26,494 bases of DNA from Gammaproteobacteria bacterium (GCA_028599035.1 JAQRMT010000008.1:1-26494), one strand, 5' to 3'; counted from the first letter of the stretch, positions 15,898 through 24,726 are shown. The notes: generated by a model not told the origin, from the sequence alone. Numbers and translations are program-made.

Positions 15898-15921
15898 AAA
15901 AAGGGGCGTAAAGCCCCTTTT
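15898..15921 (-). terminator. Hairpin with T run between dnaK and dnaJ (partial terminator or attenuator)
   Basis: AAAAGGGGC (15899-15907) pairs with GCCCCTTTT (15913-15921) around a 5-base loop. In the minus-strand transcript the 9-bp stem ends in a run of U, as in a Rho-independent terminator. It lies after the dnaK stop and before dnaJ with no obvious new promoter, so partial read-through setting a DnaK excess over DnaJ is likely. It could instead protect the 3' end of a processed dnaK mRNA. Confidence 0.7.
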
Positions 15922-15940
15922 AAGTATTTACTAATAAAAA

Positions 15941-17875
15941 CTACTTATCTTTTTTATCGTCACTTTTAACTTCTTCAAAATCGGCATCAACCACATCATC
16001 GCCCGCACTTGCATTAGCTGCATCAGTAAAACCATCTTCGCCAGCGCCAGCGCCTGCTTTTGCTTGTGCTTTTTCAGCCAAGGGTTGCGCTATTTCGCTT
16101 AAAGATTGAACCTTAGCATCAATTGCTTCTTTATCGTCGTCTTTCATTACAGTTTCAAGCTCAGCCACTGCTGCTTCAATTGCAGTTTTTTCGTCTTCTG
16201 ACACTTCATCTTTAAGCTCATCTAACATTTGCTTAGTTGAATGAACCAATGAATCTGCCATATTGCGCGTGGTAACTAACTCTTGGAATTTTTTATCCTC
16301 CTCAGCATTCGCCTCAGCGTCTTTAATCATCTTTTCGACTTCTTCGTCACTCAAGCCACTAGATGCTTTGATAGTAATACTTTGCTCTTTACCTGTGTTT
16401 TTATCCTTGGCAGATACATTCAAAATACCATCAGAATCAATGTCCAAGGTTACTTCAATTTGTGGCTGACCTTTGGGTGCATTTGGAATGCCATCAAGGT
16501 TGAACTGACCTAATGATTTATTTGCACTGGCTATTTCTCGCTCACCTTGTAACACATGCACAGTTACCGCTGATTGGTTATCTGCAGCAGTTGAGAAAGT
16601 TTGGCTGGCGTTTGTTGGAATAGTGGTGTTTTTCTCAATCAACTTAGTCATTACCCCGCCCATGGTTTCAATGCCTAGCGACAATGGCGTTACATCTAGT
16701 AATAACACATCCTTAACATCGCCACCTAATACGCCTGCTTGAATTGCCGCACCCATTGCTACTGCCTCATCAGGGTTGACATCTTTTTTAGGTTCTTTGC
16801 CGAAAAATTCTTTAACTTTTTCTTGCACCTTAGGCATTCTTGTGGATCCACCAACAATGATAACTTCATCAATATCTTTGGCAGATAACTTTGCATCTTT
16901 AAGGGCAATTTGGCAAGGATCAATTGAGCGCTTAATTAAATCTTCTACTAAAGACTCCAACTTAGAGCGTGTAATTTTGATATTTAGGTGTTTAGGACCT
17001 GAAGCATCTGCTGTCACATACGGAAGATTAACCTCAGTTTGCTCAGAAGAGGACAGTTCAATCTTGGCTTTTTCTGCCGCCTCTTTTAAGCGTTGTAACG
17101 CCATTGGGTCATTTTTTAAATTAACACCTTGGTCTTTTTCGAATTCTTCGACTAAGTAATCCATAATACGCTGATCAAAATCCTCACCTCCTAAAAAGGT
17201 GTCACCATTGGTGGATAACACTTCAAAGTGCTTTTCACCATCAATATCTTCCATTTCAATGATTGAAACATCGAAAGTACCGCCACCTAAATCATATACG
17301 GCAATGGTTTTATCACCAGTAGATTTGTCAACACCGTATGCTAATGCCGCTGCGGTCGGTTCATTGATAATGCGTTTAACATCAAGTCCTGCAATCTTGC
17401 CTGCATCTTTGGTTGCTTGGCGTTGTGAATCGTTAAAGTAAGCAGGTACGGTAATAACTGCCTCAGTGACTGTTTCACCCAGATAATCCTCAGCCGTTTT
17501 TTTCATCTTGCCAATAACTTTTGCTGAAATCTCAGGGGCAGCCATTTTGTTGCCGTTTACTTCCACCCATGCATCGCCATTGTCTGCCTTGACAATTTTG
17601 TAAGGCACAAGATCAATGTCTTTTTGAACGGCTTCTTCGTCAAAACGACGACCAATTAAACGCTTGATAGCGTAAAGTGTGTTTTCAGGATTAGTAACCG
17701 CTTGTCGTTTAGCACTCTGACCAACTAAAACTTCTTCTGAATTTTTTGGAAAAGCAATAATAGACGGAGTGGTGCGGTCACCCTCAGAATTTTCAATGAT
17801 TTTTATGTTGCCGCCTTCCATGATAGCAACGCATGAATTTGTTGTACCTAAGTCAATGCCAATAATTTTCGCCAT
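15941..17875 (-). CDS. dnaK: Chaperone protein DnaK (Hsp70)
   Basis: The major ATP-driven chaperone for nascent and stress-denatured proteins in the cytoplasm. 644 residues, usual length. Visible blocks: IGIDLGTTNSCVA (phosphate 1), NEPTAAALAYG, YDLGGGTFDVSI (phosphate 2), GGEDFDQRI, IIVGGSTRMPKV (adenosine), the interdomain linker DVLLLDVTPLSLGIE and the C-terminal acidic tail ending DADFEEVKSDDKKDK. grpE, a frequent upstream partner, is absent here; coaD precedes it instead. A strong SD, AAAGGAG (complement at 17884-17890), lies before the ATG, and a heat-shock-type promoter lies in the 79-base gap after coaD, so dnaK has its own transcription start. Confidence 0.99.
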   Translation of the reverse strand: MAKIIGIDLGTTNSCVAIMEGGNIKIIENSEGDRTTPSIIAFPKNSEEVLVGQSAKRQAVTNPENTLYAIKRLIGRRFDEEAVQKDIDLVPYKIVKADNGDAWVEVNGNKMAAPEISAKVIGKMKKTAEDYLGETVTEAVITVPAYFNDSQRQATKDAGKIAGLDVKRIINEPTAAALAYGVDKSTGDKTIAVYDLGGGTFDVSIIEMEDIDGEKHFEVLSTNGDTFLGGEDFDQRIMDYLVEEFEKDQGVNLKNDPMALQRLKEAAEKAKIELSSSEQTEVNLPYVTADASGPKHLNIKITRSKLESLVEDLIKRSIDPCQIALKDAKLSAKDIDEVIIVGGSTRMPKVQEKVKEFFGKEPKKDVNPDEAVAMGAAIQAGVLGGDVKDVLLLDVTPLSLGIETMGGVMTKLIEKNTTIPTNASQTFSTAADNQSAVTVHVLQGEREIASANKSLGQFNLDGIPNAPKGQPQIEVTLDIDSDGILNVSAKDKNTGKEQSITIKASSGLSDEEVEKMIKDAEANAEEDKKFQELVTTRNMADSLVHSTKQMLDELKDEVSEDEKTAIEAAVAELETVMKDDDKEAIDAKVQSLSEIAQPLAEKAQAKAGAGAGEDGFTDAANASAGDDVVDADFEEVKSDDKKDK

Positions 17876-17907
17876 GTTGTTTACTCCTTTGTGTTAGTTA
17901 TGCACTG

Positions 17908-17936
17908 TATATAAGGATACAAAAATTAAATTCAAG
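17908..17936 (-). promoter_or_regulatory. Heat-shock (sigma32-type) promoter of dnaK
   Basis: On the minus strand, CTTGAA (17931-17936) is followed after 14 bases by CCTTATATA (17908-17916). This matches the sigma32 pattern CTTGAA - 11 to 16 bases - CCCCATNTA with two mismatches in the -10. TTGAAT with TATATA at 16 bases also gives an overlapping sigma70-like reading, so basal and heat-shock use of the same site are both possible. Confidence 0.7.
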
Positions 17937-17954
17937 TAAAAAAATGAAAAAAAG

Positions 17955-18431
17955 CTAAATCTTTGTTTTTAATAGATTTTCTACATTGCTTGGCACAAAA
18001 GCACTGATATCACCGCCTAAGGATAAAATCTCTCTTACCAATGAAGAGGATATATTGGCGTATTGTTCTGCTGGCGTCATAAACAAGGTTTCAATAGTGG
18101 GATTAAGGTGTTTATTCATGCCAGAGAGTTGGAATTCATATTCAAAATCACTCACCGCACGCAAGCCACGCAAAATAATCTGTGCATTTTGTGTTTCGGC
18201 AAAATCCACTAACAAAGTATCGAAACTCATGACTTTAATGTTGTTAACATCAATTAAGGCTGTTTTAGCGGATTCCAGCCTGTCGTCAATATCTAAAAAA
18301 GCCGATTTTTTGCTGTTTTGGGTAATACCAATAATCACCATATCAAACAGTTTGCTGGCGCGTTTAATTAAATCAATATGTCCATTGGTAATTGGGTCAA
18401 AAGAGCCAGGATAAATTGCAATTTTTTTCAT
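17955..18431 (-). CDS. coaD: Phosphopantetheine adenylyltransferase
   Basis: Transfers AMP from ATP to 4'-phosphopantetheine to make dephospho-CoA, the next-to-last step of CoA synthesis. From the ATG at 18429-18431 it is 158 residues, the family's usual length, beginning MKKIAIYPGSFDPITNGH with the nucleotidyltransferase TxGH signature; ISSSLVREI near the C-terminus is the second nucleotide-binding segment. A longer frame reaches 18452 but would add MPYTIIT, which is not seen in the family and overlaps rsmD. The start lies 2 bases after the rsmD stop, a common rsmD-coaD pairing. Confidence 0.96.
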   Translation of the reverse strand: MKKIAIYPGSFDPITNGHIDLIKRASKLFDMVIIGITQNSKKSAFLDIDDRLESAKTALIDVNNIKVMSFDTLLVDFAETQNAQIILRGLRAVSDFEYEFQLSGMNKHLNPTIETLFMTPAEQYANISSSLVREILSLGGDISAFVPSNVENLLKTKI

Positions 18432-18433
18432 AG

Positions 18434-19018
18434 TTATAATTGTATAAGGCAATAATGCACTGCGCCAGATTTTTTTTGTTTGTTAATGATACTTGTTTGT
18501 AAAGAACTGTCTTTTAAAAAATCTGTGGTTATTTCAAATTCAGATTCTATATAAATTTTACTACCAGTGACAACAAAATCATTTTCTGAAATTAATTTTA
18601 ATACTTTTGTTAGATAATTTTTATTAAAAGGTGGGTCTAATAAAATAAAGTCAAATGGTGTTATGGGTTTTTTATCTAAAAATACAAAAGCATCTTGATT
18701 AAAAATAGCCAAATTATTTACCTCTAATAATTGTTTATTTTTCTCAAGGGATTTAAAAGCATTGGTATTTTTCTCAATGCTGGTAACTTGCTTTGCCCCA
18801 CGAGAAAGTGCCTCAAAACTCAGTGCACCACTGCCAGAGAATAAATCTAGGAAATTTTTTCCGTGTGTTTTAAACTGTATCCAGTTGAATAAAGTTTCAC
18901 GCACTTTGCTGGAGCTTGGTCGTAGCCCATCAACATCAGGAAAACTAAATTTCCTGCCTCGATATTTTCCACCAATAACCTGGAAGGTATTATTTTTGAT
19001 AGGCGTTAAAAGAGTCAA
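18434..19018 (-). CDS. rsmD: 16S rRNA (guanine(966)-N(2))-methyltransferase
   Basis: SAM-dependent methyltransferase that modifies G966 of 16S rRNA during 30S assembly. 194 residues: VIGGKYRGRKF and LRPSSSKVRETLFNWI form the N-terminal RsmD signature, FLDLFSGSGALSFEALSRGA is the SAM-binding motif I, and ILLDPPF is the catalytic motif IV. The start is TTG (19016-19018), with an in-frame stop directly upstream and 29 bases of overlap with the end of ppa; no ATG is available before the conserved region. coaD follows 2 bases downstream. Confidence 0.94.
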   Translation of the reverse strand: MTLLTPIKNNTFQVIGGKYRGRKFSFPDVDGLRPSSSKVRETLFNWIQFKTHGKNFLDLFSGSGALSFEALSRGAKQVTSIEKNTNAFKSLEKNKQLLEVNNLAIFNQDAFVFLDKKPITPFDFILLDPPFNKNYLTKVLKLISENDFVVTGSKIYIESEFEITTDFLKDSSLQTSIINKQKKSGAVHYCLIQL

Positions 19019-19520
19019 TCAGTTCTTTTTTAGCCTCTTCGGCATTACCCCAGCCATCAATTTTCACCCATTTACCTTCATCGAGGTCTTTATAGTAAGT
19101 GAAAAAATGCTCAATCTGATCTTTCAATGTGACATTAATATCGTCAATACATTTAATATCGTGATAAGATTTGCAGAGTTTATCAGTCGGTACAGCTAGA
19201 ATTTTATAGTCTCTACCTGCCTCATCAGTCATTCGTAAAACACCAATAGGGCGCACTGTAATCACCGAATCGTGAATTAGTGGGTAGGGAGTAATTACCA
19301 ACACATCGGCAGGGTCGCCATCATCTGCTAAAGTTTCTGGCACAAAGCCATAATTACACGGATAAAACATCGGTGTGGTGATAAATCTATCGACAAACAT
19401 AGCGCCTGTTTCTTTATCAATCTCATATTTGACGGGGGATGAATTGGCTGGGATTTCAATAATAACATTCACTTCATCAGGGATTTTTCCTGCTGATACG
19501 GGTTTTAAACTATTTTGCAT
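18990..19520 (-). CDS. ppa: Inorganic pyrophosphatase (family I)
   Basis: Hydrolyses pyrophosphate from biosynthetic reactions to drive them forward. 176 residues, the usual size of bacterial family I enzymes. The signature DDGDPADVLV with its Mg-binding acidic residues is present, with NVIIEIPANSSPVKYEIDKETG, FYPCNYGFVPET and DEAGRDYKILAVP in the expected order. It overlaps rnd upstream by 16 bases and rsmD downstream by 29 bases, so rnd-ppa-rsmD-coaD is one tightly packed transcription unit. Confidence 0.97.
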   Translation of the reverse strand: MQNSLKPVSAGKIPDEVNVIIEIPANSSPVKYEIDKETGAMFVDRFITTPMFYPCNYGFVPETLADDGDPADVLVITPYPLIHDSVITVRPIGVLRMTDEAGRDYKILAVPTDKLCKSYHDIKCIDDINVTLKDQIEHFFTYYKDLDEGKWVKIDGWGNAEEAKKELIDSFNAYQK

Positions 19521-20572
19521 TTTTTTAATTCCTCTTTTAGTAGGTTAAAGCGCCAGCCGCTAAGAAAATTCACCGATTGGTCGCCACGGATATATCTTAA
19601 CAAGGTTTTACTATTGGCGATAATTTCCATCGTTAAATTATACTGATTTGCTTTTCCTTGAATGGCTTTTTGCAAAATGACTTTTTGCGCTTTTTCTTCC
19701 GCTGTTGGCGGTGTGTGTTGGCGAACATCACAAATCATATCTTGCAATTGAGGGTATTGGCTTAAAAAATTCTCAAATTCTTGTTGTTTTTTATCGCTCA
19801 AACCATTCTTGCCCAAGGCAATGTTAATTAAATCGTTGTCAGATAGTATCCATTTTCTCGGCTTATTTTTATTGATCGCATGGTGTTCACGCCACGAAGC
19901 AAGCTGTGTGGCAATGTTGTGTGTTTGTTTGGGCAAGCGAGAAAACCCCTTAACTCTTCGCCAAGACCGAAAGACATCGACCTCATATAGATGAATATCA
20001 AGCAAAGACTGACCTTCTTCCATCAGCCAGCCTAGTTTTTGCTCACTTTCAAGCTTTGTCTTGAGTTGGTGGTAATTTTTAATCAAATAACGCACATCAT
20101 CCAGTGCATATTCTATTGCCTCTGCGGGCAGTGGGCGTGTGGTCCAGTCGAGTCGGGTGTAGGCTTTTTCTAAAGTGATGCCTTGTAAGATTTCAGTGAG
20201 TGCTTGATAAGACATTTGTGCGCCAAAATTTGCCTCTTCGGGGCGTAAGTTTTTCAATAAATCAGGGGCAATTTGAGTGTCAAACACTTGGCTGGGGAGT
20301 TGCTTAGAATAACGATATAAAACCTCAATATCATTACGAGCAGCGTGTGCAATCCACAGCATATTTTTTTGATAAAGTTTGTCAAATAAAGGCGTTAGAT
20401 TTTTAATCGCTAAAATATCAATGCAATCTGCCGCAGTTTTACTGGCAATTTGCAGCAAACATAATTTTGGATAATAAGTGTTAGTCCATTTAAATTCAGT
20501 ATCAATTGCCAACTCAGTTTCGTCTTTAATGCGGTGCAAAAAATCGTGTAATTGTGCTTGTGTTTGTATCAT
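19505..20572 (-). CDS. rnd: Ribonuclease D
   Basis: 3'-5' exoribonuclease of tRNA and other stable-RNA 3' end maturation. 355 residues. DEDDy catalytic set: IDTEF (Asp24, Glu26), WIAHAARNDIEVL, and YALDDVRYL with the Tyr and final Asp; a C-terminal HRDC-like region (about 205-285: WRRVKGFSRLPKQ, LASWREHHAINKNKPRKWILSD) follows. It appears complete. It is first in the minus-strand series and is divergent from ntrY with a 58-base gap. Confidence 0.95.
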   Translation of the reverse strand: MIQTQAQLHDFLHRIKDETELAIDTEFKWTNTYYPKLCLLQIASKTAADCIDILAIKNLTPLFDKLYQKNMLWIAHAARNDIEVLYRYSKQLPSQVFDTQIAPDLLKNLRPEEANFGAQMSYQALTEILQGITLEKAYTRLDWTTRPLPAEAIEYALDDVRYLIKNYHQLKTKLESEQKLGWLMEEGQSLLDIHLYEVDVFRSWRRVKGFSRLPKQTHNIATQLASWREHHAINKNKPRKWILSDNDLINIALGKNGLSDKKQQEFENFLSQYPQLQDMICDVRQHTPPTAEEKAQKVILQKAIQGKANQYNLTMEIIANSKTLLRYIRGDQSVNFLSGWRFNLLKEELKKCKIV

Positions 20573-20574
20573 TG

Positions 20575-20604
20575 TTGTATTTTAGCAACATTTTATGAGA
20601 TAAT
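20575..20604 (+). promoter_or_regulatory. Candidate sigma70 promoter of ntrYX-trkAH
   Basis: TTGTAT (20575-20580) and GATAAT (20599-20604) are separated by 18 bases, 26 bases before the ntrY ATG. AAAGG at 20621-20625 gives an SD. It lies in the divergent gap with rnd. Moderate match only; no sigma54-type GG-N10-GC element was seen there. Confidence 0.4.
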
Positions 20605-20630
20605 CGGCACATAATTATGCAAAGGCTTTT

Positions 20631-22799
20631 ATGATTTTTAAGCAAGATTTATTTATTAAGAAAATGCCAAATAAATGGGTTTGGCCGATTGTTTTCTTAA
20701 TTTCATTAGGCGGCTTGTCCTATATGGGGCTTAATCCTCATCTGATTAGAGATTGGTGGTGGGTATTGGTGTCTTATAATATTGTTGCCTGTTTGATTGC
20801 GGGTTATTATGTATTTTTTGCCGTTTCTAAACTTAAGAAAGATAATAAAAATGGCGTAATTGGCGCACGATTTACTTGGTCTTTTATTAAAATTATTCCC
20901 CTCTTGACGATTGCGCCAGTGCTGTCTTTTTATCTATTTTCATTTCAAAGTGTGCAGGATAATGTTGTGCGTTCAGAGCAGACTTATAACAATTTTAACA
21001 AAGTGTTTTTAGACCAAGTAAAGTCTTTGCATAAAGGGTTACAAGCCGTTCGAGACGATCGTTATGTTGATTTTACTAAGGTGCTTTTACAGCAAATTCA
21101 AAGCTATTCTAGTTTTCAACAAGACACAGAGAATTATAAAAATAAAATGCGGATTTTTGTTCAAGGATTGATTGATAAAAAATACGCCTGTTCTTTGATT
21201 TTAAAAAATGAAAAAGATGAATTAATTGCACAAATAAGCCAAAATGAGACCTGCGTGGTTGAGGATAATCAGCCATTGCCAGACCAGCAAAATGTTGTTG
21301 CATTTGAAGATGAGGAGTTAAAGTTGTTCCAAGTGCAAATGTCCACCCATTATTTAAATAAAAAATTTGACAAGAAAATTTTGGATTTAACTGCAGTATA
21401 TGCAACAGACCCGCATTTATTGCGATTTTTAGGGCAAGTTAGGGGGTTTTATGGTTTTGCTAGCACCCTTACCTTTGATGTCAACACTTCGCTTACGCAA
21501 AAGCGCTTTTTATTGGATTTTTCGTCCACTATTTTGCTAACAATTCTTAGCGTGTTGTTGATTGTATTTAGAATGATTGACCAATTAATGCGTCCGATGC
21601 ACAATCTTTCGCTGGCCACCAAAGAAATTGCCAAAGGCAATTATGGCATTGTAGAGCATAGTAAAAAAGAAAATAAAGACATTTATCGTTTAATTGAGCA
21701 ATTTAACGAGATGTCTATGCAGGTTCAACAATCACGCCAAGGGCTAAGTACGCATAATTTGTATTTAGAGACTATTTTAAAATATTCTTTTGGTGTGATT
21801 GGGCTAGACCAAGATAAAAATATTCAATTTATTAATCCGGTTATTGGCAAAATATTGGGAGTTAAAAATGAGCAGCAATTTGTTGGTGGATTATGCGCTG
21901 GTATTGTTGAGAAAAATGCCTATCTTGATCCTTTATTTTTCATTATTCAAGACAGATTTAATCAAGGTGAAAATGTATGGAATGAAGAGATTGAATTGGC
22001 ATTGTCAGATAGGCTAGTTATTTTGTCTTGTCAAGGCGCAGTATTGGATGTGAGTGATAAAACGCTAGGTTATGTGATTATTATCAAGGATATTTCTAAA
22101 TTGCATCGTGCACAGAAAAAAGCGGCTTGGGGCGAGGTGGCAGTGCGTATGGCGCATGAAATTAAAAATCCGTTAACACCAATTCTGTTATCTGCACAAC
22201 GCCTAAGAAATAAATTTTTAGACACGCTCAAAGGCAAAGATTTAGAAGTTATTGACAAGACTACCACTGTTATTATTGACCAAGTAAAATCAATGGATGC
22301 TATGGTGAGTGCTTTTGCTGATTATGCCAATACACCGAAAATTGAGCGTAAATTATTGGACTTAAACGCATTGATTAACCAATCAATTGCGTTGTATGAT
22401 GCACAACATAACATCAGCATAGAGTTTAATTTATCAGGTGATGTGCCGAAATTACTCTTAGATGCCAATAGTATTTCTAGAGTGTTGATTAATTTAGTAA
22501 AAAACGCCGCTGAATCAATCAAGCAAAAGGATGATTTGGTTATTAACATTACCACCCAATATTTAGAAGATGAGCGTATAGTGCGCCTAAGTATTAAGGA
22601 TAATGGCAATGGTTTTGATAAGTCGGTACTTGAACACGTGTTTGAGCCCTATGTAACAACCAAGGAAAAAGGCAGTGGATTAGGTTTGGCAATTGTGCAA
22701 AACATTATTGAACAACATGATGGGCGTATTTTTGCCAGCAATGTTAAGCCGCATGGTGCGATGGTTACCATCGAATTTGAATACATGGAGAAACTATGA
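20631..22799 (+). CDS. ntrY: NtrY-family membrane sensor histidine kinase
   Basis: A 722-residue kinase with NtrY layout: three N-terminal membrane segments (about 17-35, 43-65, 84-104), a periplasmic region, a fourth segment (about 295-316), HAMP (DQLMRPMHNLSLATKEIAKGNY), a PAS domain (about 380-490), the HisKA H-box MAHEIKNPLTP with phospho-His509, and an HATPase with N-box LINLVKNAAESI, IKDNGNGF and GSGLGLAIVQNII. NtrY kinases respond to nitrogen state, redox or envelope cues in different bacteria; the signal here is unknown. It ends in an ATGA overlap with its response regulator gene, and trkA and trkH follow. Confidence 0.92.
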   Translation: MIFKQDLFIKKMPNKWVWPIVFLISLGGLSYMGLNPHLIRDWWWVLVSYNIVACLIAGYYVFFAVSKLKKDNKNGVIGARFTWSFIKIIPLLTIAPVLSFYLFSFQSVQDNVVRSEQTYNNFNKVFLDQVKSLHKGLQAVRDDRYVDFTKVLLQQIQSYSSFQQDTENYKNKMRIFVQGLIDKKYACSLILKNEKDELIAQISQNETCVVEDNQPLPDQQNVVAFEDEELKLFQVQMSTHYLNKKFDKKILDLTAVYATDPHLLRFLGQVRGFYGFASTLTFDVNTSLTQKRFLLDFSSTILLTILSVLLIVFRMIDQLMRPMHNLSLATKEIAKGNYGIVEHSKKENKDIYRLIEQFNEMSMQVQQSRQGLSTHNLYLETILKYSFGVIGLDQDKNIQFINPVIGKILGVKNEQQFVGGLCAGIVEKNAYLDPLFFIIQDRFNQGENVWNEEIELALSDRLVILSCQGAVLDVSDKTLGYVIIIKDISKLHRAQKKAAWGEVAVRMAHEIKNPLTPILLSAQRLRNKFLDTLKGKDLEVIDKTTTVIIDQVKSMDAMVSAFADYANTPKIERKLLDLNALINQSIALYDAQHNISIEFNLSGDVPKLLLDANSISRVLINLVKNAAESIKQKDDLVINITTQYLEDERIVRLSIKDNGNGFDKSVLEHVFEPYVTTKEKGSGLGLAIVQNIIEQHDGRIFASNVKPHGAMVTIEFEYMEKL

Positions 22800-23356
22800 T
22801 TATTGGTAATATTTTGATTATTGACGATGAAAGCATCAATGCTGAGGCAATGAAAGATACCTTGGAGGATGTTAATTACAGTGTGGTTTTAGCCTCTGAT
22901 GCCGCACAGGCAAAAACTATTGTTAAGACCCAATCATTTGATTTAATTATGATGGATGTATGGATGCCAGGGCAAGATGGCATGTCGTTGTTAGAGGAGT
23001 GGATGAGCGCGGGTTTCTCTATGCCTGTGGTGATGATGTCGGGTCACGCAGAGCATCAAGATGTGGTTAAAGCCATTAAATTAGGGGCAGTTGATTTTCT
23101 TAAAAAGCCCTTGCATGATATTTTGCCATCAGTGCGCAAGTTTTTGTCTGAAAAAACCAACAATGATAAGCAGAAAATTAGCGGTATTGATTTTGACTTA
23201 CCATTGAAAACTGTCAGAAATATGTTTGAGGCGCAATATTTTAGCCACCATTTATCTCAAAATAATCACAATATTGCCAAAGTAGCAGAGTTGGCTGGAT
23301 TAGAGCGCACTACGCTGTATAGAAAATTAAAAGATTTGGGCGTTGATAAAAAATGA
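22796..23356 (+). CDS. ntrX: Shortened NtrX-like response regulator (REC + Fis-type HTH, no AAA+ domain)
   Basis: 186 residues. The receiver (about 5-118) has Asp10-Asp11, phospho-acceptor Asp54 (MMDVWMPGQDG), Ser82 and Lys104 in the expected places. It is followed after a short linker by PLKTVRNMFEAQYFSHHL and a Fis-type HTH (about 145-184: NNHNIAKVAELAGLERTTLYRKLK), which is the typical NtrX C-terminus. The central sigma54-interacting AAA+ ATPase of ordinary NtrX (total about 450 residues) is missing, and there is no room for it in another frame. It should therefore act as a simple DNA-binding regulator like RegA/PrrA. It overlaps ntrY and trkA by 4 bases each (ATGA). Confidence 0.9.
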   Translation: MIIGNILIIDDESINAEAMKDTLEDVNYSVVLASDAAQAKTIVKTQSFDLIMMDVWMPGQDGMSLLEEWMSAGFSMPVVMMSGHAEHQDVVKAIKLGAVDFLKKPLHDILPSVRKFLSEKTNNDKQKISGIDFDLPLKTVRNMFEAQYFSHHLSQNNHNIAKVAELAGLERTTLYRKLKDLGVDKK

Positions 23357-24726
23357 AGATTTTAATTCTAGGCGCAGGACAAGTTGGTGCATCGCTCGCC
23401 CGGTATCTCAGCAAAGATGCTGAAAATGAAATCACCATTATTGATAGTGACGAGTCAAATTTATCAGACATTGCTCGCCATCTGGATGTTAAAACCGTTT
23501 GTGGATATGCTTCTTATCCAAATATTTTAGAACAAGCAGAAATCAGAAGCATGGACATGATGATTGCCGTGACCAAATCTGATGAGGGTAATATGTTAGC
23601 CTGTCAAATGGCACATACACTTTACAATGTGGGTAAAAAGATTGCTCGTATCCGTACTGCTGAGTATTTACACCATGATAAATTATTCTCTAATCAAGCC
23701 ATTCCGATTGATTTTGTCATCACCCCAGAAGTCCTTGTCACAGATTATATTAAACGCATAGTTGAACAACCAGGCGCTGAACAAATTTTTGAATTTGATA
23801 ACGGACTGATGCAATTAGTAGAAACTAAAGCCTATGAAGGCACACCTATTGTTGGGCGACCCATCAAAGAATTACACGAACATCTGCCTAAAACGCATAT
23901 GCGTATTGTTGCCATTTATCGTGATGGCGAAGCCATTCCAGCATATGGCGATACTGTGATTAAAGACGGTGATAGAGTGTATTTTGTTACTAAGAAAAAG
24001 AGTATCTCTAAAGTACTTAAAGAATTTAGGCGCTTGGATAGACCTTATCAAAATATCATTATTGCAGGTGGTGGTTTGATTGGGCTTAGTTTGGCCAAGT
24101 TTTTAGAAAAAAACCACCGTGTTCGTATTATTGAACTCAACAAACAACGCGTTAAGGAAATTGCTGATGAATTGGAAGACACTATCGTTCTGCGTGGCAA
24201 CGCTTCTGATCAAGACTTGTTGATAGAAGAGGGAATCGAAAACACCGATTTATTCTTAGCACTTACCGACTCTGATGAGATTAATGTGATTGTCTCAATT
24301 TTAGCGAAACGCTTGGGTGCACATAAAACTGTCGCCTTAGTCAAACGCAATGTGTATAGAGATTTAGCCACGCAAAGTGACGGTGTAGATATGGTCATCT
24401 CTCCTGACCAAATCACCACCAGTGGTATCTTGTCACATATCCGCAAAGGCGATACCATGATGGCGCATTCTCTACGACAGGGCAAGGCGGAGGCTATTGA
24501 AGTCATTATCCATGGTGACAAACATCATTCTGATGTGATTGGTAAGTCCATTGAAAAAATCAAATTGCCTAAAGGTGCTGTAGTTGCGTCTATTGTTCGT
24601 GGCAATAAGGTCATTATGGCCTCAAGAACACTGGTGATTGAAGAGGGCGACCATGTGCTTTTAGTGCTGAGTGATGTGAGTAAAATTCATCAAGTAGAAG
24701 AACTGTTTGAAGGCTATTTTGATTAA
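23353..24726 (+). CDS. trkA: Trk system potassium uptake protein TrkA
   Basis: Peripheral NAD(H)/nucleotide-binding regulator of the TrkH potassium channel on the cytoplasmic face of the membrane. 457 residues, matching the Escherichia coli protein. Two RCK_N/RCK_C repeats: the first Rossmann fold ILGAGQVGASLARYL at the N-terminus, the second IIAGGGLIGLSLAKFLE at about 236-250, each followed by an acidic strand end (TIIDSDE; IIELNK), with RCK_C domains at about 140-222 and 375-457. The start overlaps ntrX by 4 bases, so its synthesis is coupled to the two-component system. Confidence 0.97.
   Translation: MKILILGAGQVGASLARYLSKDAENEITIIDSDESNLSDIARHLDVKTVCGYASYPNILEQAEIRSMDMMIAVTKSDEGNMLACQMAHTLYNVGKKIARIRTAEYLHHDKLFSNQAIPIDFVITPEVLVTDYIKRIVEQPGAEQIFEFDNGLMQLVETKAYEGTPIVGRPIKELHEHLPKTHMRIVAIYRDGEAIPAYGDTVIKDGDRVYFVTKKKSISKVLKEFRRLDRPYQNIIIAGGGLIGLSLAKFLEKNHRVRIIELNKQRVKEIADELEDTIVLRGNASDQDLLIEEGIENTDLFLALTDSDEINVIVSILAKRLGAHKTVALVKRNVYRDLATQSDGVDMVISPDQITTSGILSHIRKGDTMMAHSLRQGKAEAIEVIIHGDKHHSDVIGKSIEKIKLPKGAVVASIVRGNKVIMASRTLVIEEGDHVLLVLSDVSKIHQVEELFEGYFD

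Noticed and set aside
18432..18452. Upstream ATG giving a 165-residue CoaD
   Set aside because: The extra residues are not family-like and overlap rsmD; the internal ATG begins the standard MKKIAIYPG start.
22796..23356. A frameshift hiding the missing AAA+ domain of NtrX
   Set aside because: Receiver and HTH are in one frame with only about 25 residues between them; there is no space for the domain in any frame.
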